A stretch of DNA of 64,000 nt from contig CALWAR010000034.1 in NCBI GenBank assembly GCA_944375765.1, positions 1 to 64,000 of the forward strand, written 5' to 3'. Positions 17,520 to 24,347 of this stretch are shown here, in pieces (the stretch's first letter is position 1; every line of letters starts with the position of its first letter). Origin of the DNA: an uncultured Mediterraneibacter sp. GTDB lineage: Bacteria; Bacillota; Clostridia; Lachnospirales; Lachnospiraceae. A program made the position numbers and the translations under genes. The notes beneath the pieces were generated by a model. It was not told the origin of the DNA. It saw nothing but the letters and a program-made list of their open reading frames with translations, and searched no databases.

Positions 17520-18353
17520 TCATTTTACTTTTTTTCTGAGTTTTTCCAGTGCCCGGGCCTCTATCTGCCTGACCCTCTCTCTTGTCACTCCCATCTTCGC
17601 TCCGATCTCTTCCAGGGTGTGCGATCTTCCGTCTTCAAGCCCGTACCTCATACGGATGACTTCTCTTTCCCTGTCTCCGAGCTGCTCTAAAAGCTCGTGG
17701 ACTTCTTCTTTTGCCACGAGCTGTTCCACGGCTTCCTCCGGCGTCGGCTCCGACTTGTCTTCCACCATGTCGCCGAGGTTGTTCTCACCGTCGTCTCCGA
17801 CCGGAGTTTCAAGCGATATGGGACTCTGCAGATAATTTATGATATTTTTTACATCTTCCTCTGATCTGTCGTCCAGTTTCTCCGCAATCTCCGCCGCTGT
17901 CGCGTCACGCCCGAGCTGCTGCTGGAGTTCTCCGGCCGTTTTCTGGACGCGCTTCATGTTTTCCGCCACGTGCACGGGGACGCGGATCTCACGGGACTGC
18001 TGGTCGATCGCGCGCTGCATGGCCTCTTTGATCCACCACGCCGCATAAGTCGAGAAGCGGTTCTCTTTTGTGTAGTCGTATTTCTCTGCCGCACGCATCA
18101 GCCCCATATTTCCCTCCTGGATCAGATCCATAAGAGGCATTCCTCTCCCCGTATAATGTTTCGCCAGCGACACGACAAGTCTTAAGTTCCCCTCGGAGAG
18201 CCTTTTTCTTGCGGCGGCATCTCCTTCTGCGCTCCTCTTTCCCAGCTCCTTTTCTTCCTCTTCACTTAAGAGAGGGATCTGTCCGATCTCATTGAGGTAG
18301 ATCTGCAGCGGCCCAGACATTTCTTCTGTTGATCTCTGCTGTTCTTTCTTCAC
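17520..18353 (-). CDS. RpoD-like (group 2) sigma factor
   Basis: 277 residues. Region 1.2 ([15 protein letters not shown]) is followed directly by region 2 ([35 protein letters not shown]), region 3 and region 4.2 ([21 protein letters not shown]). It lacks the acidic region 1.1 and the non-conserved insert of housekeeping RpoD and is shorter, so it is a paralogue recognising SigA-like promoters, not the main sigma. GTG start with AAGGAGGGG just upstream, 10 bp after dapB. The set of genes it controls is unknown. Confidence 0.88.
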   Translation of the reverse strand: MKKEQQRSTEEMSGPLQIYLNEIGQIPLLSEEEEKELGKRSAEGDAAARKRLSEGNLRLVVSLAKHYTGRGMPLMDLIQEGNMGLMRAAEKYDYTKENRFSTYAAWWIKEAMQRAIDQQSREIRVPVHVAENMKRVQKTAGELQQQLGRDATAAEIAEKLDDRSEEDVKNIINYLQSPISLETPVGDDGENNLGDMVEDKSEPTPEEAVEQLVAKEEVHELLEQLGDREREVIRMRYGLEDGRSHTLEEIGAKMGVTRERVRQIEARALEKLRKKVK

Positions 18354-18363
18354 TGTCCCCTCC

Positions 18364-19122
18364 TTACAGTCCTACAACGTCTCCCATGTCGTACATACCC
18401 GCTGCCTTTCCCGCAAGGAATTTCCCCGCCTCGACGGCGCCTTTGGCGAATACGCTTCTGGAATATGCCCTGTGGCTGAACTCGATCACCTCATCCGTTC
18501 CCGCAAATATCACATCGTGGTCTCCCACGATCGTCCCTCCGCGGACAGCCGAGATGCCGATCTCTTTTTTCTCTCTCTTCTGACGCGCCTGGCTCCTGTC
18601 ATATACATAATGATACTCTCCGTCCAGAGCGTCGTTGACTGAGTCTGCAAGCGCGATCGCCGTACCGCTCGGCGCGTCCAGCTTCTGGTTATGATGGCGC
18701 TCTGTGATCTCGATGTCATATCCCGCCGGAGCGAGCACCTTTGCCGCGTCTTTCAGAAGTTTTAAGAGAAGGTTGATCCCCAGAGACATGTTGGCTGATT
18801 TCAGGATGGCTATCTCCTTTGACGCCTCCTCCACTTTCTTTAACTGTTCCTCCGTAAGCCCTGTCGTGCAGAGGACGACCGGAAGTTTTTTCTCCACACA
18901 GTATTCCAGGAGGCTGTCGATGGCCTTTGCGGTCGAAAAGTCGAGGACTACGTCCACGTCCACGTCACATTTACCGATCTGATCAAAGACAGGGTATTCA
19001 TTCGGAACTTCTGTATACATGTCCACACCGGCCGCAATCGCCGCGTTCTCCTCCCCTTTTACAATCTCTGTGATCATTCTTCCCATTTTCCCGTTGCATC
19101 CGTGCATCATAAACTTTATCAT
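18364..19122 (-). CDS. dapB: 4-Hydroxy-tetrahydrodipicolinate reductase
   Basis: Reduces HTPA to tetrahydrodipicolinate in the diaminopimelate/lysine pathway, supplying the peptidoglycan crosslinking residue. 252 residues. NAD(P)H loop G-C-N-G-K-M-G-R-M at 8-16; V-V-L-D-F-S; active-site [18 protein letters not shown], the family signature; late [13 protein letters not shown]. The ATG at 19122 was chosen for its AGGAGG nine bases upstream; the frame extends upstream without support. The sigma-factor gene follows after 10 bp. Confidence 0.96.
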   Translation of the reverse strand: MIKFMMHGCNGKMGRMITEIVKGEENAAIAAGVDMYTEVPNEYPVFDQIGKCDVDVDVVLDFSTAKAIDSLLEYCVEKKLPVVLCTTGLTEEQLKKVEEASKEIAILKSANMSLGINLLLKLLKDAAKVLAPAGYDIEITERHHNQKLDAPSGTAIALADSVNDALDGEYHYVYDRSQARQKREKKEIGISAVRGGTIVGDHDVIFAGTDEVIEFSHRAYSRSVFAKGAVEAGKFLAGKAAGMYDMGDVVGL

Positions 19123-19201
19123 TGCTTTCGTCCTCCTCGTTTTGCTCATATGCCAAAGTTCAGCTCCCTGGATCCGGCGGTCCGGGCTGCTCTCACATAT
19201 A

Positions 19202-19249
19202 AAAAGGATATCATATGTGAGACTTAATCTCAATATATGATATCCTTTT
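19202..19249 (-). terminator. Intrinsic terminator of the single-strand-binding-protein gene
   Basis: Perfect 15-bp arms AAAAGGATATCATAT (19202-19216) and ATATGATATCCTTTT (19235-19249), with a further GAGA/TCTC pairing in the loop. On the minus strand the stem is followed by TTTTTAT, and it lies 46 bases beyond the upstream gene, separating it from dapB. Confidence 0.85.
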
Positions 19250-19295
19250 AACAATGAATCTTGTAACAGTCCATCCATCAGGGTTGAACTGTCAC

Positions 19296-19925
19296 TCAAT
19301 CTTCCATACATTCCAGTTTACTCACAGAGACTTCATAGGCAGTCCTCGTCTCAGTTTCCGTCTCAGAGAGCTTCTTTACATATTCCCGGCTCTGGATGCG
19401 CCCCAGTATCCTCACATGTTCTCCCACTTCAAATCCCGATGCGTATCTGGCATTCCTTCCCCAGCAGATACACGGGATATAGTCCGACTTTCCATAAGGG
19501 CGGTTGACCGCCAGCAGGAGGTCTGCAATCTCTCTTCCCAGCGGCGTTTTGCGGTATACCGGACGTTTGCACATGTAGCCTTCCAGCAGGATATGATTGG
19601 TCCTCGCTCCGTCGGGCTCCTCATCCACAAACTCAATCTCCCTTGCAAAGACCGAGAGCACAAGCCTGTTTTTCTGCTCCTCATGCCGGTTGTAGGATCT
19701 GAACTGCCCCGTCACCATGATGCAGCGGTTCCTGTAGTCCTCCGTCACATCGATCAGCCGCTCCGATACCATGACCGGAATTCTGTCATTTGAACTGCTC
19801 AGCCTCCTGACAAGGATATCCACCATATAAAATCCCTCTCCGAACACCTCGTGGCTGTATGTAAACTCTGACACCACGGTTCCTATGACTGTTACCTGAT
19901 TGTTCTCAATGATCTTATCTGACAT
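19296..19925 (-). CDS. Single-stranded DNA-binding-like protein with two OB folds
   Basis: 209 residues. The first half (about 8-95: V-T-V-I-G-T-V-V-S-E-F, V-M-V-S-E-R-L, C-I-M-V-T-G-Q-F) and the second (about 108-205: I-L-L-E-G-Y-M-C-K-R, I-P-C-I-C-W-G-R-N-A-R-Y-A, H-V-R-I-L-G-R-I-Q-S-R) each follow the SSB oligonucleotide-binding pattern. It lacks the acidic SSB C-terminal tip (ending M-E-D instead of D-D-x-P-F), so it may not recruit repair proteins like canonical SSB. Probably an accessory SSB. Own transcript with its own terminator; no repair or conjugation genes adjoin. Confidence 0.75.
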   Translation of the reverse strand: MSDKIIENNQVTVIGTVVSEFTYSHEVFGEGFYMVDILVRRLSSSNDRIPVMVSERLIDVTEDYRNRCIMVTGQFRSYNRHEEQKNRLVLSVFAREIEFVDEEPDGARTNHILLEGYMCKRPVYRKTPLGREIADLLLAVNRPYGKSDYIPCICWGRNARYASGFEVGEHVRILGRIQSREYVKKLSETETETRTAYEVSVSKLECMED

Positions 19926-20061
19926 AATCTGTAGTTCTCCCTTCCTCTTCCTGGTATTTTTGAGTCACTACTAAATGTATGAGCTTTCTCCCTGATTTAG
20001 AACTGATCTTCAACGGAAATCATTCGACGTTCCTTTCGACTTTCCGGATACATTCATGCAT

Positions 20062-20225
20062 GTAACAGTTTAGCGCGCGCCATTCCCAAAGACGCGCTCA
20101 CGCGCTTACCGCGGCTTCGCCGCTTCTTTGCTATATTCCGGCGCTCACCTCATCAGGGAGGGCAGGATCAGACTCTTATGCAAGCATAAATCTGCCCCTG
20201 CCCTCCCTGATGGCTAAACTGTTAC
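20062..20225. repeat. 164-bp inverted-repeat element upstream of typA
   Basis: Terminal inverted repeats GTAACAGTTTAGC (20062-20074) and GCTAAACTGTTAC (20213-20225), 13/13 matching. Inside lies a second perfect pair, CATCAGGGAGGGCAGG (20151-20166) and CCTGCCCTCCCTGATG (20197-20212), with a small TTATGC/GCATAA hairpin in its loop, and a GCGGC-TTC-GCCGC hairpin in the left half. No coding capacity. The layout resembles a miniature inverted-repeat element; a structured leader or terminator pair is the alternative. No second copy is in this window. Confidence 0.6.
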
Positions 20226-20253
20226 TTGTAAAATACAGATTTTGTGATAGAAT
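20226..20253 (+). promoter_or_regulatory. typA promoter
   Basis: TTGTAA (20226-20231) and TAGAAT (20248-20253) with a 16-bp spacer, starting one base after the inverted-repeat element and about 60 bp before typA. Confidence 0.6.
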
Positions 20254-20312
20254 AAGGAAGTTACAGTTATGGAAAGATATATAATGTTATATAAGGAAAG
20301 AGTGCGGTTATT

Positions 20313-22139
20313 ATGAAGACAAAACGTGAAGATGTAAGAAATATCGCGATCATCGCTCATGTCGACCACGGCAAGACAACACTTGTCGACGGGCTTTTAA
20401 AACAAAGCGGCGTGTTCCGCGAAAACCAGGAAGTGGCGGAGCGCGTCATGGATTCCAACGATATCGAGCGGGAGAGAGGCATCACCATCCTGTCTAAAAA
20501 TACTGCCGTCCATTATAACGGCGTGAAGATCAATATCATCGACACCCCCGGCCACGCGGATTTCGGCGGCGAGGTGGAGCGTGTCCTAAAGATGGTAAAC
20601 GGCGTTATCCTCGTGGTGGATGCTTTTGAGGGAGCGATGCCCCAGACAAAGTTTGTCCTCCGAAAGGCGCTGGATCTGGATCTCCCGGTCATCGTGTGCA
20701 TCAATAAGATCGACCGCCCGGAGGCGCGTCCCGAAGAGGTGATAGACGAAGTCCTGGAACTGTTCATAGATCTGGACGCCTCCGACGAACAACTGGAATG
20801 TCCGTTTGTATACGCCTCGGCCAAGGCGGGCGTTGCCGTCCTGGATCTCACAGATGAGGAGAGAGACATGAAGCCTCTCTTCGAGACGATCCTCGACTAC
20901 ATCCCGGCTCCCGAAGGAGATCCGGACGCCCCGACGCAGGCGCTCATCAGTACGATCGACTACAATGAATACGTGGGCCGCATCGGTATCGGAAAAGTAG
21001 ACAACGGAACCATCGCAGTCAACCAGGAAATGGTGCTTGTCAACCATCACGATCCTGACAGGCAGGACAAGGTAAAGATCAGCCGCCTCTACGAGTTTGA
21101 CGGCCTGGAGAGAGTGGAAGTAAAAGAAGCGACTGTGGGATCCATCGTGGCGATATCCGGCATCTCCCATATTTCCATCGGAGACACTCTCTGCTCCCCT
21201 GAAGATCCGGAACCCATCCCGTTCCAGAAGATCTCAGAGCCGACCATCGCCATGCAGTTTATCGTAAACGACAGTCCCTTTGCAGGGCAGGAAGGAAAAT
21301 ATGTAACTTCCCGACATCTGCGCGACCGGCTCTTCCGCGAGCTCAATACGGACGTCAGCCTGCGCGTAGAGGAGATGGAAAATACGGACAGCTTTAAAGT
21401 ATCCGGCCGCGGGGAGCTCCATCTCTCCGTCCTCATCGAGAATATGCGCAGAGAGGGGTATGAATTCGCCGTCAGCAAGGCGGAAGTCTTATACAGGACG
21501 GATGAAAACGGGAAAAAGCTGGAACCTGTGGAAACGGCATACATCGATGTTCCGGACGAGTTCACCGGCGTCGTGATCGAGAAGCTCGGACAGAGAAAAG
21601 GCGAACTCCGGAACATGGGGGCCACAGGCAGCGGCTACACCCGGCTGGAATTCTCCATCCCGTCCAGGGGACTCATCGGCTACCGCGGGGAATTCCTAAC
21701 CGACACAAAGGGAAACGGGATCCTCAATACAAGCTTTGACGGGTACGCGCCGTACAAGGGCGATATCCAGTACCGCAAACAGGGCTCTCTCATCGCTTTT
21801 GAGACAGGGGAATCCGTCACTTACGGATTGTATAGCGCACAGGAGCGTGGTATACTGTTCACAGGCCCCGGCGAGAAAGTATATGCCGGTATGGTTATCG
21901 GCCAGAACGGAAAAGCCGAAGATATCGAGCTCAATGTCTGCAAGACAAAGCATCTGACTAACACACGTTCCTCCGGCGCCGACGAAGCGCTCCGGCTCAC
22001 GCCGCCGCGGATCTTAAGTCTGGAACAGGCGCTTGACTTCATTGATACAGACGAACTGCTCGAAGTAACACCGAAATCTCTGCGCATCCGAAAGAAGATC
22101 CTGGACTCCAGGATGCGCAAAAGAGCAAGTATGAAATAA
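20313..22139 (+). CDS. typA: Translational GTPase TypA/BipA
   Basis: 608 residues; an EF-G-like GTPase that binds ribosomes and aids 50S assembly and stress growth. G1 A-H-V-D-H-G-K-T-T (about 13-21), G2 R-E-R-G-I-T-I-L, G3 D-T-P-G-H-A-D-F, G4 N-K-I-D-R; then beta-barrel domain II, two EF-G-like alpha/beta domains with G-R-G-E-L-H-L-S, and the BipA-specific C-terminus with [11 protein letters not shown] and [10 protein letters not shown]. Full length. The ribosome site is a weak AAGGAAAG. The PsiE-like gene follows after 19 bp. Confidence 0.97.
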   Translation: MKTKREDVRNIAIIAHVDHGKTTLVDGLLKQSGVFRENQEVAERVMDSNDIERERGITILSKNTAVHYNGVKINIIDTPGHADFGGEVERVLKMVNGVILVVDAFEGAMPQTKFVLRKALDLDLPVIVCINKIDRPEARPEEVIDEVLELFIDLDASDEQLECPFVYASAKAGVAVLDLTDEERDMKPLFETILDYIPAPEGDPDAPTQALISTIDYNEYVGRIGIGKVDNGTIAVNQEMVLVNHHDPDRQDKVKISRLYEFDGLERVEVKEATVGSIVAISGISHISIGDTLCSPEDPEPIPFQKISEPTIAMQFIVNDSPFAGQEGKYVTSRHLRDRLFRELNTDVSLRVEEMENTDSFKVSGRGELHLSVLIENMRREGYEFAVSKAEVLYRTDENGKKLEPVETAYIDVPDEFTGVVIEKLGQRKGELRNMGATGSGYTRLEFSIPSRGLIGYRGEFLTDTKGNGILNTSFDGYAPYKGDIQYRKQGSLIAFETGESVTYGLYSAQERGILFTGPGEKVYAGMVIGQNGKAEDIELNVCKTKHLTNTRSSGADEALRLTPPRILSLEQALDFIDTDELLEVTPKSLRIRKKILDSRMRKRASMK

Positions 22140-22158
22140 GAAAAGCGAGGAGACACCT

Positions 22159-22773
22159 ATGGAGAAATATGCCCGACTTTTTTTGAAACACCTGACAAAA
22201 ATCATGGAATTTATTATCGCCGCTCTTCTGGCCTGCAGCATTATCATCATGATCGCCCAGCTCGTTCTCTCCATAGACGCCCTCCCTGATCTGAATACTT
22301 ATCCGAACTATGACGATCTGCTCGGAACCTGCTTTAATCTGATCATCGGCGTTGAGCTGATCCGGATGCTTTATCTTCATACTCCGATCACGGTATTTGA
22401 AGTGCTGCTGTTCGCCATTGCGCGTCAGGTCATCATCGACCATTCCTCACCGTTTAACAGCCTGATCGGTGTCGTAGCCATCGCCATACTGTTCGCCACA
22501 AGGAAATTTTTGTTTGCAGCTTTCGACGAGACGGAGAAGACCGTCTTTAGCGCGTCGCAGAAAGTGTATCAGATCAACCGGCTGTTCCGCCTGGAGATTC
22601 CTTACAATGACAAAGACGACACCCTTCTGGATGTCCTTCTCCGGAAAATGGGAGAAGATGATGTGGAACCCAGCGCCGGATCATGTGTGTACTTCACAGA
22701 TTTCGGACTGCGGATCGCCAGGATAAAGGATGGAAAAATAACACGTATTGAAGTGATTCGTTCTATACATTAG
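22159..22773 (+). CDS. PsiE-like membrane protein with C-terminal soluble domain
   Basis: 204 residues. Four hydrophobic segments (about 15-40, 57-78, 84-95, 100-120) with the I-G-V-E-L-I-R-M-L and V-L-L-F-A-I-A-R-Q-V-I-I pattern of the phosphate-starvation-inducible PsiE family. Residues about 150-204 are a separate soluble domain (D-D-T-L-L-D-V-L-L-R-K-M-G, then G-S-C-V-Y-F-T-D-F-G) that I do not recognise firmly; it recalls small regulatory domains of ion transporters. The family function is unknown. Likely co-transcribed with typA; nothing ties it to phosphate here. Confidence 0.65.
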   Translation: MEKYARLFLKHLTKIMEFIIAALLACSIIIMIAQLVLSIDALPDLNTYPNYDDLLGTCFNLIIGVELIRMLYLHTPITVFEVLLFAIARQVIIDHSSPFNSLIGVVAIAILFATRKFLFAAFDETEKTVFSASQKVYQINRLFRLEIPYNDKDDTLLDVLLRKMGEDDVEPSAGSCVYFTDFGLRIARIKDGKITRIEVIRSIH

Positions 22774-22861
22774 CGTTATTCCATGCTATAATATTTCCAT
22801 AATACATACACATATTTGACACATGTTTATGTAGAATATGGACAAAAAGGAGTTGAATAGT

Positions 22862-23419
22862 ATGAATTTTATCATCAGTGGAAAAAACATTGAAGTAACA
22901 CAAGGACTTAAAGACGCGATTGAGCAGAAACTGGGAAAGCTAGAGAGGTACTTCACTCCTGAAACAGAAATCAGCGTAACCTTAAGCGTAGAGAAAGAAC
23001 GCCAGAAGATCGAGGTGACGATCCCGGTCAAAGGAAACATCATCCGTTCAGAGCAGACAAGCAACGACATGTATGTATCCATCGATCTCGTTGAGGAGAT
23101 CATCGAGCGCCAGCTCCGCAAGTATAAAAACAAACTGGTCGCAAAGCATCAGGGGCATCTGACTTCGGCTGTACCGTCCGGGAGTATACGGAAAGAGTTT
23201 ATGGATTCCGAGGAGGAATCCACAGAAAACGACGAGATCCGGATCGTGCGCACAAAGAGGTTCGGCATCAAGCCGATGTACCCGGAAGACGCATGCATCC
23301 AGATGGAACTGCTGGGGCACAGCTTCTTCGTGTTCTCCAACGCAGAGACAGAGGAGGTCAACGTAGTATACAAAAGGAAAGACGGCTCTTTCGGACTGAT
23401 AGAGCCTGAGTTCTCATAA
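22862..23419 (+). CDS. hpf: Ribosome hibernation promoting factor, long form
   Basis: 185 residues from the ATG at 22862, chosen for AAGGAG eight bases upstream and because M-N-F-I-I-S-G-K-N-I-E-V is the family N-terminus. The N-terminal domain (1-100) is the S30AE/YfiA fold that fills the decoding centre; the C-terminal domain (about 125-185: V-R-T-K-R-F-G-I-K-P-M, E-A-C-I-Q-type, G-H-S-F-F-V-F-x-N-A, V-V-Y-K-R-K-D-G-S-F-G-L-I) mediates dimerisation that holds two 70S ribosomes together in stationary phase. A strong terminator follows. Confidence 0.96.
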   Translation: MNFIISGKNIEVTQGLKDAIEQKLGKLERYFTPETEISVTLSVEKERQKIEVTIPVKGNIIRSEQTSNDMYVSIDLVEEIIERQLRKYKNKLVAKHQGHLTSAVPSGSIRKEFMDSEEESTENDEIRIVRTKRFGIKPMYPEDACIQMELLGHSFFVFSNAETEEVNVVYKRKDGSFGLIEPEFS

Positions 23420-23433
23420 GAGTACGACAGCAG

Positions 23434-23469
23434 ACAGGACGGCCGCGTTATCCGGGCCGTCCTGTTTTC
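23434..23469 (+). terminator. Intrinsic terminator of hpf
   Basis: 11-bp arms ACAGGACGGCC (23434-23444) and GGCCGTCCTGT (23455-23465), followed by TTTT. It abuts the stop of the convergent YigZ gene. Confidence 0.9.
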
Positions 23470-24121
23470 ATGTCTCTTCTTTCCCTGTCCCCTCTTTCTT
23501 TGTGAGCCAGCACTCTCCCTTTTCTTCCAGGACAGCCTGTCCGTTCGTCCCCTCCCGGATCTCCTTTTGCAGGATAGGCAGAGTATCTCCGGGCACGATG
23601 ACGGTCATCTCCACCTTATCCGAGTACACGGTGTCTTCTGTACAGATGCCGTGGCCGGCTGCCAGATACTGTATCTTTCCAAGGCTGGTATAGTCTGTCG
23701 TGATGCTCAGCCTCATCCCGCGGGTCCTCGTGATCAGATCTGTGCGGGCCAGACCTTCCGTCACAGCCGCTGTGTAGGCCCGGACAAGCCCTCCTGTGCC
23801 CAGGAGCGTTCCGCCGAAGTATCTCGTCACCACGGCCAGAACGTCCGTAAGACCTCTGCCTCTGAGCACTTCCAGGATCGGCTTCCCCGCGGTGCCTGAC
23901 GGCTCCCCGTCGTCACTCATCCTCTCGCACGGAGGATTTCCTCTGATCCTGTAAGCCCAGCAGTGATGTCTCGCATCCCAGTATTCTTTCCTGACTCTCT
24001 CCAGGATGAGGGCCGCCTCCTCTTCTGTCTCCACAGGAAATATCTCTGCAATAAAGCGGGATTTCTTTTCAACGATCTCACCTCTCCCCTCGCCGTACGC
24101 TGTGCGGTAGCTGTCAATCAC
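23468..24121 (-). CDS. YigZ/IMPACT-family protein
   Basis: 217 residues. The N-terminal UPF0029 (IMPACT) domain shows K-K-S-R-F-I-A, A-R-H-H-C-W-A-Y, D-D-G-E-P-S-G-T-A-G-K-P-I-L and V-T-R-Y-F-G-G-T-L-L-G-T-G-G-L-V-R-A-Y, the complete family signature, followed by the DUF1949 ferredoxin-like C-terminal domain. The eukaryotic relative IMPACT regulates GCN2; the bacterial role is unsettled. GTG start with CAGGAGGAG seven bases upstream. Single gene, convergent with hpf. Confidence 0.93.
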   Translation of the reverse strand: MIDSYRTAYGEGRGEIVEKKSRFIAEIFPVETEEEAALILERVRKEYWDARHHCWAYRIRGNPPCERMSDDGEPSGTAGKPILEVLRGRGLTDVLAVVTRYFGGTLLGTGGLVRAYTAAVTEGLARTDLITRTRGMRLSITTDYTSLGKIQYLAAGHGICTEDTVYSDKVEMTVIVPGDTLPILQKEIREGTNGQAVLEEKGECWLTKKEGTGKEET

Positions 24122-24309
24122 TGTTATCTCCTCCTGTCATTTTGCCGGGCGTTTTTGTCCGTGCAGTCCGGTGCGTTCTGCCCTGCGCTGGTCTTACTAT
24201 ATCAAATACGCCGCCTGTACACAAGAAAAAAGCCGGAAATATCGTTTTAAAAGAATTTATGTAGAAAATATGAAGATTTTATTTTTTTCTTTATTTAGAA
24301 CACTATATT

Positions 24310-24318
24310 TGATATAAT
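24310..24318 (+). promoter_or_regulatory. Extended -10 promoter of the class A PBP gene
   Basis: TG-A-TATAAT at 24310-24318, an extended -10 element. No good -35 is visible 17 bp upstream; the region before it is AT-rich (24240-24300), compatible with an UP-type element. Confidence 0.6.
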
Positions 24319-24347
24319 CATAGGAGTTGAAAAGGAGGATGTTATTC

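Larger units (their letters stand above)
19926..20312. other. Gene-free stretch of 387 bp between divergent genes
   Basis: No convincing open frame or RNA gene. It holds the inverted-repeat element at 20062-20225 and the typA promoter at 20226-20253. The left part (19926-20061) shows nothing I can name apart from the ribosome site of the SSB-like gene. Confidence 0.7.

Noticed and set aside
22774..22861. A SigA promoter for hpf using TTGACA and TAGAAT in this gap
   Set aside because: The two hexamers are only 10 bp apart, too close for a functional promoter, and the TATAAT nearby has no -35.
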